Positions 25,323 to 34,599 of a stretch of DNA of 64,000 bases are shown here, piece by piece. Within the stretch, counting starts at the first letter, position 1. Each line of letters opens with the position of its first letter. The DNA is from Lichenicoccus sp965213775 (GTDB taxonomy: Bacteria; Pseudomonadota; Alphaproteobacteria; Acetobacterales; Acetobacteraceae), in the NCBI GenBank assembly GCA_965213775.1, contig CBDCAC010000008.1:90939-154938 (forward strand), given 5' to 3'. The position numbers and the translations under genes are program-made. The notes under the pieces are model-generated. The model did not search any database and was not told where the DNA came from. It saw only the letters and a program-made list of their open reading frames with translations.

Positions 25323-27230
25323 ATGCATAGGCGATCGAGGGTGTTCCGGCTGAGCGCGCTGGTGGCGGGCTCGGGGATGCTGATTTCGAGCTGTGCGGGC
25401 GTCACCGTGGCGCGAGCGCAGGATGCGGCACCGGCGCCGCTGTCGGGCGATCCGCCCGCGCGCGTCGGGCGCCTCGCCCGACTCGAGGGCACGGTCTCAA
25501 CCCACGGTCCGGGCGCCACGCAGTGGACGCCGGCGGTGCTGAACTTCCCGGTCAGCTCCGGCGACGCGCTCTGGACCCAGCCGCAGGCGCAGGCGGACAT
25601 CCAGGTCGGCGACAGCCTGGTCACGCTGGCCGACGGCACCGAGCTCGATCTCGCCACCCTCGACGACCGCACACTGCTCGCCTCCGAGCCGCAGGGCGCG
25701 CTGTTCCTCGACCTGCGCGACCTGCAGCCTGGTGAGACCTACACCATCAACACGCCGCGCGGCGCGGTGCAGATCGCGGCCTCCGGAGAATACGAGGTGC
25801 TCGCCGGCGACAGCGCCACGCCGACCCGCGTGGTGGTGGTGCGCGGTGCGGCGCAGCTGACTTCTGGCACGCTGGCGCTGCGCGCGGGGCAGGGACAGAT
25901 GGCCGTCGCGACCGGTGCTCAGGACGTTCAGGGCGACGTCGAGCCGCTCAGCTCCTACGACCCGTTCCTGACCGCGATGCTGGCGCGCCATAGCGCGCCG
26001 GTCACGGCGCCCGCGGCGGTGCAGGGCATGACCGGTGCGGAGGATCTGTCGCAGTATGGCACCTGGCAGAACGACCCCAACTACGGCCAGGTGTGGGCGC
26101 CGCAGGTTGCGCCCGACTGGGTGCCGTATCGCGACGGCAGTTGGTCCTACGTAGCACCCTGGGGGTGGACCTGGGTCGACAACGAGCCGTGGGGGTTCGC
26201 CCCGTTCCACTATGGACGCTGGGCGCAGCTCGGCGACCGCTGGTGTTGGGTGCCGGGCCAGCCCGATGCGCCCGGCTACGAGCAGCCCGCCTACGCCCCG
26301 GCACTGGTCGATTTCATCGCCGCCGGTGCGATCGTAGGCGTGGGTGCCGGCCTGCTCGCGGCGTCCCTCTCCTCGGGGCGCGGCGATATCGGCTGGGTGC
26401 CGCTCGGGCCGCGCGAGGCCTACGCGCCGCCGTACGGCGGCAGCAGGCGCTACCTGGGCCGGCTGAACCGCGGTGGCGGCTGGCGTCAGCCGGTCTGGGG
26501 TGGCGACAGGGGAGCAGCGGGCGGCGAACACCGTGGCGGCTTCGTCAACCGTGCCGCGCTGACCGTCGCTCCGGCGGCGGCGATGGCGGGCTCGCGGCAG
26601 ATCCATCCGGTCGCGCACGGGCTCGACAGCGCGGCGGGACGCGGCTTCCAGTCGGCGGCGGCACAGCCGGTGCGCGGCGCCCTGCCGATCCGTCCGGTGG
26701 CCGGCACGCGTGGCCTGACGCCGCAGGCGGCGCAGCGTCTCCGCGTCGCAGGCGGCCTCGCGCATCCGACGGCGCCCGGCCCCGCGATCCGGCCCGGCGG
26801 TATGCCCGCAGCGGCTGGACGCATCGGCCTGCGCGAGGCGCCGGCGGGAACGCCCGCGCGCGCAGCGGGTCCGCCGCTGCTGCACCAGGCCGGACCGCCG
26901 CCCCAGGCCGGACCGCGCGCCCCGCTGCCACCGCACGCGCCGGGCCGCCCATCGGTCGCGGCACCGCCACGACCCGAGGCGGCGCCCGGTCCTAGCCACA
27001 TGCGCGATATCGAGCACAGGCCGCCCGCGCCGCGTCCGGCCATAGGCCCGCCGGCACCGCGTTTCGCGCCGCAACCGCCGGCCCCGCCGCGGTTCGTGCC
27101 GCAGCGCCAGCCCGCATTCCAGCAACCGGCGTTCCACCCGGCGGCCCCGCCACCGCGGCCGCAGTTCCAGGCGCCGCGGCCGGCCGCGCGCCCGGCAGCG
27201 CCGCCACCCAGGCGTCCGGAGCATCCCTGA
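25323..27230 (+). CDS. DUF6600/FecR-like secreted proline-rich protein
   Basis: A 635-residue exported protein. The signal region is SALVAGSGMLISSCAGVTVARAQ, with a possible lipobox around SSC. A FecR-like beta domain (about residues 45-190: GRLARLEGTVSTHG, INTPRGAVQIAASGEYEV) is followed by a DUF6600-type region of Trp-rich repeats (YGTWQNDPNYGQVWAPQV, DWVPYRDGSWSYV, WGWTWVDNEPWGFAPFHYG). A short Gly-rich hydrophobic stretch follows. The C-terminal half (from about 440) is long, disordered and Pro/Ala/Arg-rich. It probably sits in the cell envelope. No biochemical function is known. The palindromic repeat begins 16 bp after its stop. Confidence 0.82.
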   Translation: MHRRSRVFRLSALVAGSGMLISSCAGVTVARAQDAAPAPLSGDPPARVGRLARLEGTVSTHGPGATQWTPAVLNFPVSSGDALWTQPQAQADIQVGDSLVTLADGTELDLATLDDRTLLASEPQGALFLDLRDLQPGETYTINTPRGAVQIAASGEYEVLAGDSATPTRVVVVRGAAQLTSGTLALRAGQGQMAVATGAQDVQGDVEPLSSYDPFLTAMLARHSAPVTAPAAVQGMTGAEDLSQYGTWQNDPNYGQVWAPQVAPDWVPYRDGSWSYVAPWGWTWVDNEPWGFAPFHYGRWAQLGDRWCWVPGQPDAPGYEQPAYAPALVDFIAAGAIVGVGAGLLAASLSSGRGDIGWVPLGPREAYAPPYGGSRRYLGRLNRGGGWRQPVWGGDRGAAGGEHRGGFVNRAALTVAPAAAMAGSRQIHPVAHGLDSAAGRGFQSAAAQPVRGALPIRPVAGTRGLTPQAAQRLRVAGGLAHPTAPGPAIRPGGMPAAAGRIGLREAPAGTPARAAGPPLLHQAGPPPQAGPRAPLPPHAPGRPSVAAPPRPEAAPGPSHMRDIEHRPPAPRPAIGPPAPRFAPQPPAPPRFVPQRQPAFQQPAFHPAAPPPRPQFQAPRPAARPAAPPPRRPEHP

Positions 27231-27246
27231 CGCTGGAGCATTCAGA

Positions 27247-27357
27247 GCAAGGGCTCTGCCCTTGACCCGTTGGGGCCGGCGGCCCCAAACCCCAATTTCT
27301 AAGATAAGGTTTTCAAAGGCTCGCCTTTGATGGGGTCAAGGGGCAAAGCCCCTTGTC
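27247..27357. repeat. Dispersed palindromic element, complete copy 4
   Basis: Left half GCAAGGGCTCTGCCCTTG, ACCC, TTGGGGCCGGCGGCCCCAA. The core is TTTCTAAGATAAGG. Right half CAAAGGCTCGCCTTTG then GGGGTCAAGG and a hairpin AAGGGGC-AAA-GCCCCTT. It lies between the convergent DUF6600 and metC genes and could terminate both. Confidence 0.85.
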
Positions 27358-27388
27358 TTCGTCCCGTATCCGAAGCCACTGGCCGCCG

Positions 27389-28630
27389 CTATTCGGAAGC
27401 CGCCCGCAGCACCGCGAGGCCGCCTTCCAGGTCGGCGATCAGCTCGTCGGGGTCTTCCAGGCCGATATGGAAGCGGCAGGCCGGTCCCTCCAGTCGGCTG
27501 GAGTCGAGGCTGCGGGTCACCGCGGTCGGCAAGGCCAGGCTCTCGTAGCCGCCCCACGACTCGCCGATGCCGAACACCCCCAGCGCATCGACCATCGCGT
27601 CCACCGCCGCGGGATCGAACGCTGGACGGAACACCACGCCGAACAGGCTGCTGGCGCCGCTGAAGTCGCGCAGCCAGATCTCGTGCCCGGGGGAGCCGGG
27701 GAGTGCCGGATGCAGCACCCGGGCGACCTCGTCGCGCGAGGCGAACCACTGCGCCACCGCGAAGGCGGAGCGCGACTGCCGCTCCAGACGCACCCCCAGC
27801 GTGCGCAGGCCACGCAGGGTGAGCCAGCAATCATCCGGACTGGCGTACTGCCCGAGCTGGATCGCGGCGTCGCGCAGCACCCGCCAATCCTGCTCGTCGG
27901 CCACCGTGACCGCGCCGATGATCAGGTCCGCGTGTCCTCCGGCATACTTGGTCAGCGCCTGGATCGAGATGTCGGCGCCGTGCTCGAAGGGCTGGAACAC
28001 GTGGATGCCCCAGGTGTTGTCGAGCAGCAGCTTGGCGCCGTGCTCGTGCGCCACCCGCGCCAGCATCGGCACGTCCTGCACCTCGAAGCTGTGGCTGCCG
28101 GGGCTCTCCGACAGCACGACCTGCGTATTGGGGCGCATCAGGGCGCGCAGCCCGGACTCCGCGATCATCGGCTCGTAGTATTCGGTCTCGATGCCCATGC
28201 GGCGCAGCATGGTGTCGCAGAAACGGCGGGTGGGGCCGTAGACGCAGTCCGGCAGCAGGCAGTGGCCGCCGGCGCCTAAAAAGGCGAGTAGCGGCGTGGT
28301 CACCGCGGCCAGGCCGGATGAGACGATCTGGCTGTGCGTGCCGCCCTCGATCTCGGCGATGACCGCCTCGAGATGGAACTGGGTGGGCGTGCCGCAGGCG
28401 CCATAGGTGAGCTCGTGGCCGTAGCGCTTGGCGCCGCGCTCGCGCAGCGCGTGCAGGCTCGGGAACAGCACCGTGGAGCCGCGCGCCACCGGCGGATTGA
28501 CGAAGCCGTCCTCCGGCCCCTCCCCGCCATCGCCGCCGACATGGCGGCCGGCCCGCACCAGGCGGGTCGAGAGCGTGCTCCAGCCTTCGGCGACCCGCGA
28601 CTGACCCGCCGGACGGTCGAGCCGGTTCAC
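27389..28630 (-). CDS. metC: Cystathionine beta-lyase
   Basis: A 413-residue PLP enzyme of the Cys/Met metabolism family. PLP-binding features are the GLAAVTTPLLAFL region, the LLLDNTWGI Asp, and the Schiff-base Lys in ALTKYAGGHAD. The C-terminal GIGESWGGYESL and CRFHIGLEDPDELIADL segments match MetC rather than gamma-synthases. It would cleave cystathionine to homocysteine, pyruvate and ammonia. The GTG at 28630 is chosen because it overlaps the sulfurtransferase stop by 4 bp. The pairing with sseA links it to sulfur amino acid metabolism. Confidence 0.9.
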   Translation of the reverse strand: MNRLDRPAGQSRVAEGWSTLSTRLVRAGRHVGGDGGEGPEDGFVNPPVARGSTVLFPSLHALRERGAKRYGHELTYGACGTPTQFHLEAVIAEIEGGTHSQIVSSGLAAVTTPLLAFLGAGGHCLLPDCVYGPTRRFCDTMLRRMGIETEYYEPMIAESGLRALMRPNTQVVLSESPGSHSFEVQDVPMLARVAHEHGAKLLLDNTWGIHVFQPFEHGADISIQALTKYAGGHADLIIGAVTVADEQDWRVLRDAAIQLGQYASPDDCWLTLRGLRTLGVRLERQSRSAFAVAQWFASRDEVARVLHPALPGSPGHEIWLRDFSGASSLFGVVFRPAFDPAAVDAMVDALGVFGIGESWGGYESLALPTAVTRSLDSSRLEGPACRFHIGLEDPDELIADLEGGLAVLRAASE

Positions 28631-29502
28631 GCGGCACCTCCGGCCGACAGGTCGGACATCGTGCCCGCGACGCGAGGCAGCTCGGGATGGCTCGCCCACT
28701 CGGTCCAGGAGCCGTCGAACAGCGCGTGCCCGGTGAAGCCCGCGACCGCCAGGCCGAGCGAAAGCACCGAGGCGGTCAGGCCGGATCCGCAGCTGGTCAC
28801 CACCGGCAGGCTGCCGTCGATCCCGGCTGCGGCGAAGCGGGCGCGCAGTGCTGCCACCGGCAGCAGCCGCCGGTCGGCATCGAGCAGCTCGGTGAAGGGC
28901 AGGCTGGCGCTGCCGGGGATATGGCCGCCTGGCAGGCCGGGACGCGGCTCGGGTGCCTTGGCGTCGAACCGCGCCCGGCTGCGGGCATCGATCACCACCG
29001 CCTGACGCTCGCCGGCGGCGATCGCGATCATGTCGCCCAAGCCCACCAGGCGCCCGGCGCGCAGGCGGGGGACGAACCGCGCGGCCGCGACCGGCGCCGG
29101 CTCGCCGGCCTCGACCGGCAGCGCCGCCTCGCGCCAGGCGGTCAGGCCGCCATCCAGCACCTGAGCCCGATCATGCCCGAACAGGCCGAGCAGCCACCAG
29201 CCGCGCGCGGCACCCACCGGCCCGGCCTGGTCGTAGAGCACCACGCGGCTCGCATCGCCGACGCCGAGCGAGGCGATCAGGCGGGCAAACCTGCCCTGGC
29301 TCGGCACCATGTGCGGCAGCCCGCCGTCGGGATCGGAGAACGCCTCGACGTCGAAGCGGCGGGCCCCTGGGATATGCGCCTCGAGGAAGCGCCGGCCGGG
29401 ATCGAAATCGTCGCCGGGCAGGGAGGCGGTCGCATCCAGGACCACCAGGTCGGACGCGCCGAGCAGCGGATGAAGCTCGAGAGCGGTCAGCAACGGCATC
29501 AT
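28627..29502 (-). CDS. sseA: 3-mercaptopyruvate sulfurtransferase
   Basis: A 291-residue protein with two rhodanese domains. The second carries the catalytic loop CGSGLTAS, whose CG[S/T]G form is typical of mercaptopyruvate sulfurtransferases rather than thiosulfate rhodaneses. Other rhodanese landmarks are VVLDATASLPG, HIPGARRFDVEAFSD, VVLYDQ and GGLTAWREA. It transfers sulfur from 3-mercaptopyruvate to thiol or cyanide acceptors. It is translationally coupled to metC. Two adjacent ATG codons at the start make the first residue ambiguous. Confidence 0.92.
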   Translation of the reverse strand: MMPLLTALELHPLLGASDLVVLDATASLPGDDFDPGRRFLEAHIPGARRFDVEAFSDPDGGLPHMVPSQGRFARLIASLGVGDASRVVLYDQAGPVGAARGWWLLGLFGHDRAQVLDGGLTAWREAALPVEAGEPAPVAAARFVPRLRAGRLVGLGDMIAIAAGERQAVVIDARSRARFDAKAPEPRPGLPGGHIPGSASLPFTELLDADRRLLPVAALRARFAAAGIDGSLPVVTSCGSGLTASVLSLGLAVAGFTGHALFDGSWTEWASHPELPRVAGTMSDLSAGGAA

Positions 29503-29561
29503 GTCGAGGTCAGCTCATCCGGCCGTGGCGCCCGCCATCCGGGTCGCTGTACCTTAACAGA

Positions 29562-30443
29562 TCATTGCAGGGCGTGTCCCGCAAGCAGCTCGCGCACCCG
29601 CCGCGCGGCGGCCGCCCCCTTCAGGGAGTCGCGCCACATGGTCTCGGCGACACGCTGATGCGAGGTCACCGCCTCGGGCGCGCCGGTGACCAGGGCGACG
29701 CCGCTGGCGTTGACGCAGCTGGCATCGCTGCGGAACGGGTTGATCACCAGGGTGGCGCGGTCGCGCTGACGCATCAGGGTGCAGTTGGTGGTGAGCTCGC
29801 CGCCGGGGATCAGGCTGAACTGCAGGCCCATCGGCTCGGTCTCGAGCATGGCGGCGATGCTCTCCACCTCGGCGGCCGCGATCTTGCGGCAGTAGGCGCG
29901 CAGGTTCGGGGTGAGCCGGACGTTCTCGGCCACGCCCTGCTCAAGGAAGCGCTGCAGCACCGGCTCGGAGATCATCGTGATCAGGTTGGGGCGGCGCATC
30001 TGGTAGGCCCGCTTGCGGGCGACCATGATGCCGAGCACCTGCTCGGACAGCGCCTTCACCGTCGGCGCATCCGCGCCGGCCTGCTCGGCGGTCTCGGCGA
30101 AGGTCTGCGCCAGCAGCCCGTCATAGCCCTCCGAGGTCACCAGGTAGCAGAGCGGCTCGCCGACCTGGAGCACCTGGTCGGCGGTCTCCTCGAGCTGACG
30201 CATGCGCTCGAAGAAGCCGATGGTGCGGCTGTAGTACTCGACGCCGATGCCGAGCAGGGAGAGCGGCGAGATCTTGAGCAGCTCGGCGAGGCGCTGAACG
30301 GTATCCAGCTTGATGACCTCGCCCTTCTCGTAGCGGTAGAGGGCGGCGCGGGACACGCCGAGCCGGGCGGCGATCTCCTCGGCACGCATGCCGGACTCCA
30401 GCCGGTAGGCCCTCAATTGCTGACCGATCTCGTTGAGGCGCAT
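29562..30443 (-). CDS. XRE-type transcriptional regulator with large C-terminal domain
   Basis: A 293-residue regulator. The N-terminal Cro/C1 helix-turn-helix (LNEIGQQLRAYRLESGM, AEEIAARLGVSRAALYRYEKG) is followed by a 220-residue domain that has no evident sensor family motif, with segments such as CYLVTSEGYDGLLAQTFAE and CRKIAAAEVESIAAML. I chose the ATG at 30443, which has an AAGGAA site 7 nt upstream, over one at 30473. It is divergent from the AI-2E permease gene and may regulate it or itself. The target and ligand are unknown. Confidence 0.85.
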   Translation of the reverse strand: MRLNEIGQQLRAYRLESGMRAEEIAARLGVSRAALYRYEKGEVIKLDTVQRLAELLKISPLSLLGIGVEYYSRTIGFFERMRQLEETADQVLQVGEPLCYLVTSEGYDGLLAQTFAETAEQAGADAPTVKALSEQVLGIMVARKRAYQMRRPNLITMISEPVLQRFLEQGVAENVRLTPNLRAYCRKIAAAEVESIAAMLETEPMGLQFSLIPGGELTTNCTLMRQRDRATLVINPFRSDASCVNASGVALVTGAPEAVTSHQRVAETMWRDSLKGAAAARRVRELLAGHALQ

Positions 30444-30706
30444 CGTCTGTTCCTTGATTCGCCCTTGGGGCACGATGAAGCGTCGTCGAAAAAGCTGGAT
30501 CGGGAGCCCCGCGGACCACGCCTACATCAATAAAACGTTAAACTGGCGTAATTGTCCATCGGGTTCACGGAATCGTTTTTATTCAAAACCCTCGCCGTGA
30601 TGAAGAGGCTTCGGGAGCCGTCATGGCGGCGGCGCCTCGGGTCGCTGAGGCGGCATCGGCAGCACCGGACGGTTGCCGGCATCCGCGATCGGCGCGAAAG
30701 GAGCCT

Positions 30707-31792
30707 ATGCCCGAACGTATCATGATGGGGCTGCTGCTCGGTGGCGTCGCCACCGGATGCATCATCGTACTGTATCCGTTCTTCTCCGCACTGCTCTGGG
30801 CGGCGATCCTGACCTTCACCACCTGGCCGGTCTATCGGCATCTGCGGCAGCGCTCCGGGCGCTACACCGCGGCCGCGCTTATGATGGTCCTCACCGCGCT
30901 GCTGGTGGTGCTGCCGCTGGCGCTGGTCGCCTCGGCCGGGATTGCCGATGCGCCGGGGATCATGCGGGCGATCGAGAACGCGCTGGCGATGCATCTGCCC
31001 GAGCCGCCGCGCTGGGTCGCCGGCACGCCGCTGATCGGCCGCCAGGTGGCGCAGACCTGGACCAAATGGTCAGCCGACCTCTCCGCCGCCGGCGCCTTCG
31101 TCCAGCCCTATCTCGGCAGCATCGCGGCGCGCGCGCTGAACCTGCTGGTGCAGATCGCGAGCGGCCTGCTGCAGCTGGTGCTGGCGCTGTTCATCGCCTT
31201 CTTCTTCTGGGTCGGCGGCGAGTCGCTGGGCGCGCACCTCAGCGCCATCATCCGGCGCATCGCCGGCTCCTACGCCGACCGGCTGCTCGGGGTAACCGGA
31301 AGCACGGTGCGCGGCACCGTCTACGGCATCCTCGGCACCGCCATCGTCCAGGGCATCCTCACCGGCATCGGCTTCACCATCGCCCACGTGCCGAGCCCGG
31401 TGCTGTTCGGCGGCATCGCCGCGTTCTTCGCCGTGCTGCCGATCGGCGCGCCCCTGGTGTGGGTGCCGGCCGCGATCTGGCTCGCGCTGAGCCACCACCT
31501 GGCCTGGGGCATCGTGCTCGGCGTCTACGGCGTGGTCGCGATCTCGGGTGCCGACCACGTGATCCGGCCGGTGTTCATCTCTCGCGGCGCGCAGCTGCCT
31601 TACCTGCTGACGGTGCTCGGCGTGCTCGGCGGCGTGCTGGCGTTCGGCGGCTTGGGGATCTTTCTCGGCCCGGTGCTGCTGGGCGTCGGCTACACGCTGG
31701 CGGTCGAGTTCGCCGCGGGAGGGGGAGCGGCGAAGGGCGAAGGCCAGGGCGACGTCAAGGCGCCGGTGCCGCTGCTGGAGGACGTGGCGTGA
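30707..31792 (+). CDS. AI-2E family transporter (PerM-like)
   Basis: A 361-residue membrane protein of the AI-2E/PerM family. N-terminal helices (LLLGGVATGCIIVLYPFFSALLWAAIL) precede a soluble mid-region, and a C-terminal bundle includes GTAIVQGILTGIGFTIAHVP, LPIGAPLVWVPAAIWL and the conserved HVIRPVFISRG-LPYLLTVLGVLGG segment. Despite the name, few members transport autoinducer-2; many are cation/proton antiporters or unknown exporters. The ATG at 30707 follows AAAGGAG at ideal spacing. The next gene starts 11 bp after the stop. Confidence 0.87.
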   Translation: MPERIMMGLLLGGVATGCIIVLYPFFSALLWAAILTFTTWPVYRHLRQRSGRYTAAALMMVLTALLVVLPLALVASAGIADAPGIMRAIENALAMHLPEPPRWVAGTPLIGRQVAQTWTKWSADLSAAGAFVQPYLGSIAARALNLLVQIASGLLQLVLALFIAFFFWVGGESLGAHLSAIIRRIAGSYADRLLGVTGSTVRGTVYGILGTAIVQGILTGIGFTIAHVPSPVLFGGIAAFFAVLPIGAPLVWVPAAIWLALSHHLAWGIVLGVYGVVAISGADHVIRPVFISRGAQLPYLLTVLGVLGGVLAFGGLGIFLGPVLLGVGYTLAVEFAAGGGAAKGEGQGDVKAPVPLLEDVA

Positions 31793-31802
31793 CGGGTGGG
31801 GC

Positions 31803-32393
31803 GTGAAGATCGTCAGCTGGAACCTGCTGCGTCGCGTCGGCGCTTCCGTCGACGACGTCGGCCGGCTGATCGACGCCGAGCGGCCCGACCTGATGCTGAT
31901 GCAGGAGGCGACGCGCGAGATCGACCAGCTGGCCGACCGCATCGGCGGCCACTATGCGCGCTCGCCGCTGCCCGGGCGGATCCACGGCGTCGCCTGCTGG
32001 AGCCCCGCACCGTTCCGCAGCCCGCCCTCGGTCTGGCCGCTGCAGCCGGGCGCGCTGATCCGGCGTGTCTGCCAGGTGATCGATTGCGGCGAGTTCTCGG
32101 TGGCCAACGTGCATCTCTCGCACGGCCAGGTGCTCAACCGCCGCCAGCTGCGGCTGATCGCCGAGCGGCTGCCGGCGCGCGGCGCGGTGCTCGGCGACTA
32201 CAACCTGGTCGGGCCGGCACTGCTGCCCGGCTTCCGCGACGTCGGTCCGCGCGAGCCCACCCACCGCATGGCCGACATGGTGGGCGTCCGGCTCGATCGC
32301 TGCCTGGTGCGCGGCCTCAGGTGCCGACATGCCGAGATCCTGCCGCACCGGCTGTCGGACCACCACCCGATCAAGGTGGAGCTCGATTTGTGA
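31803..32393 (+). CDS. Endonuclease/exonuclease/phosphatase family protein
   Basis: A 196-residue EEP-fold protein, somewhat short for the family. Motifs are the SWNLLRR start, LMLMQEATRE with the metal-binding Glu, VANVHLSHGQVLNRRQL, GDYNLVGP and a final LSDHHPIKV carrying the catalytic Asp-His. It could be a nuclease or a phosphatase; the substrate is not predictable. It begins with GTG 11 bp after the AI-2E permease, so probably one transcript. No signal peptide is seen. A palindromic element follows the gene. Confidence 0.85.
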   Translation: MKIVSWNLLRRVGASVDDVGRLIDAERPDLMLMQEATREIDQLADRIGGHYARSPLPGRIHGVACWSPAPFRSPPSVWPLQPGALIRRVCQVIDCGEFSVANVHLSHGQVLNRRQLRLIAERLPARGAVLGDYNLVGPALLPGFRDVGPREPTHRMADMVGVRLDRCLVRGLRCRHAEILPHRLSDHHPIKVELDL

Positions 32394-32423
32394 TACCGAC
32401 GGCCTGAAGCTCACCGTCAGGAG

Positions 32424-32521
32424 GCAAGGCTGGGCTCTGCCCAGACCCGCCAAAGGCCTCGGCCTTTGGAAACCACCTTTAGATAATCGGGTTCTTGAGG
32501 CTTCGCCTTGAGCGGGTCCGG
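32424..32521. repeat. Dispersed palindromic element, truncated copy 5
   Basis: Left half GCAAGGCTGGGCTCTGCCCA, GACCCGCC, AAAGGCCTCGGCCTTTGG. The core is TTTAGATAATCGG. The right half has TTGAGGCTTCGCCTTGAGCG but lacks the last hairpin, ending next to the cls stop codon. It lies between convergent genes. Confidence 0.8.
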
Positions 32522-32526
32522 CCGCC

Positions 32527-33963
32527 TCACAGGTAGGGAAGCAGCAGGCGGGCGGCGGAGTCGCGGAGCCGCACCGGAAAGCTGCGCGCGGCGAGCTGGT
32601 CGCCCTGGTAGCGCGCATGCCGGTGGTCCAGCATGAACGCATCGAGCTCATGGGCCAGGTCGCGGTCGTGCACCTCGACGTTGAGCTCGAAGTTCAGCCG
32701 CAGGCTGCGCACGTCCTGGTTGGCGCTGCCGATCAGCGACCAGGCCTGGTCGACGACCATCAGCTTGGAATGGTTGAAGGGCGGGTTCGAGAGCCAGATC
32801 CGCACCCCGGCGTCCAGCAGCGGGATGTTGTTCGGGACGCGCGCCCAGTCGACCAGCCGCTGGTTGCTCTGGCGCGGCAGCACCAGGTCGACCTCCACCC
32901 CGCGCATCGAGGCCATCGCCAGCACGGTCAGCAGCCGCTCGTCGGGCAGGAAGTAGGGCGTCATGATACGCACCGAGTGGCGCGCCAGCGCGACGCCCTG
33001 CATGATCACGAACTCAATCTTCTCCAGGTCGCTGTCCGGCCCGGAGGTGATCACGCGGCAGAACGCGGCGCCGCGCGGCGGGTCCGGTGCGGCGGCGGTC
33101 GCGGGGCGGCCGTAGAACCTGGCCGGGTCGAGCTCTTCGCCGCTGGTGAAGGACCAGTCCTTGGCGAACGCCTCCGTGAGCTGGTCGACGATCGGACCGG
33201 TCAGCTGGAAATGGGTGTCCGAGACCGGGTGGTTTGGGCGGAACCGCAGCACGTTCTCGACGGCAATGTTCAGGCCGCCGGCGAAGCCGATCGCGCCGTC
33301 GACCACCAGGACCTTCTTGTGCGTGCGCAGGTTGAGGAACGGCATCCGCCAGGGCAGCGCCGAGTGCATGAAGCGCGACACCGGCACGCCCGCCGCGCGC
33401 AGCCGGCGGGCGACCGCGCAGCGGAAATAGCCGCTGCCGATGCCGTCGACCAGCACCCGCACCGCGACGCCGCGCCGGTGCGCGGCCGCGATCGCATCGA
33501 CGAACCGGCCGCCCACCCGGTCGTCGTGGAAGATGTAGGAGCAGAGCAGCAGGCTGTGCCGCGCGCCCTCGATCGCCTCGAGCATGACCGGATAGGCGCT
33601 GTCGCCGTCATGCAGGCAGCGCACCCGGTTGCTGCTCAGCAGCGAGCGTCCGGTCAGCCGCGCCACCGCGCCGACCAGCGGTGCCAGGTGGCCTTCCAGC
33701 GACGGTGTCGCAGCCTTCATGTCGCGCCGGCTCGACCACGGCCTGGCCTCGCTGAGCCGCTTCGCCAGCCGGCGCACCCGGTTGATGCCGAGGGTGACGT
33801 AGAGGAAGGCGCCGATCAGCGGGGCGAGCCAGGTCAGGCCGATCCAGCCGATCGCCGCACCGATATCGCGCTTGGTGCGCAGCACGTGCAGCGTCACCGC
33901 CAGCGCCAGCAGCACGCGCAGCGGCGCCAGCAGATCCGACGTCAGCACCGCCAGGGGATGCAT
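32527..33963 (-). CDS. cls: Cardiolipin synthase
   Basis: A 478-residue phospholipase D superfamily protein. Two N-terminal membrane segments (LLAPLRVLLALAVTLHVL, IGWIGLTWLAPLIGAFLYVTLG) precede two HKD-type motifs, HKKVLVVD-x-FAGGLN and HSKLMVVD-x-IGSANQD. These form the catalytic centre that condenses phosphatidylglycerol molecules to cardiolipin at the inner membrane. Length is close to ClsA. It lies alone on the minus strand between oppositely oriented genes. Confidence 0.92.
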   Translation of the reverse strand: MHPLAVLTSDLLAPLRVLLALAVTLHVLRTKRDIGAAIGWIGLTWLAPLIGAFLYVTLGINRVRRLAKRLSEARPWSSRRDMKAATPSLEGHLAPLVGAVARLTGRSLLSSNRVRCLHDGDSAYPVMLEAIEGARHSLLLCSYIFHDDRVGGRFVDAIAAAHRRGVAVRVLVDGIGSGYFRCAVARRLRAAGVPVSRFMHSALPWRMPFLNLRTHKKVLVVDGAIGFAGGLNIAVENVLRFRPNHPVSDTHFQLTGPIVDQLTEAFAKDWSFTSGEELDPARFYGRPATAAAPDPPRGAAFCRVITSGPDSDLEKIEFVIMQGVALARHSVRIMTPYFLPDERLLTVLAMASMRGVEVDLVLPRQSNQRLVDWARVPNNIPLLDAGVRIWLSNPPFNHSKLMVVDQAWSLIGSANQDVRSLRLNFELNVEVHDRDLAHELDAFMLDHRHARYQGDQLAARSFPVRLRDSAARLLLPYL

Positions 33964-34056
33964 CGGCGACCGGCCGCTCAGGCCGGCGGGCGGCGGTAAA
34001 GGATTTGGTAGCCAATCGGCGGCATGCTGCGTCGTGCAGCGTCGGGAGGCGTCATC

Positions 34057-34521
34057 ATGTCCATCGTGCGACGATGCCGCGCCGGCGGCGATCGGGCCAT
34101 ATCGTTGCCGGGTCCGCCGGCCACATCGCTGCCCTCTGTGGCCAGACGGTCACGCGGCGCCGCGTCGCAGGCGCGTGGCATGGGCGCCGAGAGCCGGGTG
34201 TGCCGTGTGCTGGAAGCGGAGGGCTGGACCGTGCTGCTGCGCCGCGCCCGCACCGCCTGCGGCGAGATCGACATCGTGGCGGAGCTGCCGAAGGCGGGGC
34301 TTATCGCCTTCGTCGAGGTCAAGTCGCGCGCGGTGCTCAATGCCGCGGCGCACGCCCTGACGATGCGGCAGCGGCAGCGCCTGCTCGGTGCCGCCGAGAT
34401 CCTGCTGCAGCGTCATCCGCACTGGAGCGGATCGAGCCTGCGCTTCGACCTGATCCTGCTCGACACCAAGGGCGGCATGCGGCGCGTGGCCGACGCCTTC
34501 AGACTCGGCGATCCGCCGTGA
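34057..34521 (+). CDS. YraN/UPF0102 family nuclease-like protein
   Basis: A 154-residue protein with the YraN restriction-nuclease-like fold: GMGAESRVCRVLEAEGW, the CGEIDIVAEL metal-binding Asp/Glu, and IAFVEVKSRAVL with the catalytic-type E-x-K. These residues fit a PD-(D/E)XK nuclease, but the cellular role is unknown. The ATG at 34057 has a GGGAGG ribosome-binding site. It gives an N-terminal extension of about 40 basic residues compared with typical members, so a later start near GMGAES is possible. Confidence 0.82.
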   Translation: MSIVRRCRAGGDRAISLPGPPATSLPSVARRSRGAASQARGMGAESRVCRVLEAEGWTVLLRRARTACGEIDIVAELPKAGLIAFVEVKSRAVLNAAAHALTMRQRQRLLGAAEILLQRHPHWSGSSLRFDLILLDTKGGMRRVADAFRLGDPP

Positions 34522-34536
34522 GGCACCTCGACGCGG

Positions 34537-34590
34537 CCCGGGGCCCCCGGCCCCAGCGGGTCAAGGGCGGAACCCTTGGCTTGCTTCCTC
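34537..34590. repeat. Dispersed palindromic element, half copy 6
   Basis: CCGGGGCCCCCGGCCCC, AGCGGGTCAAGGGCGGAACC and CTTGGCTTGCTTCCTCAGC correspond to the right half of the element and closely match half copy 1 at 2001-2072. It lies between convergent yraN and a small secreted-protein gene. Confidence 0.7.
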
Positions 34591-34599
34591 AGCAGCCAG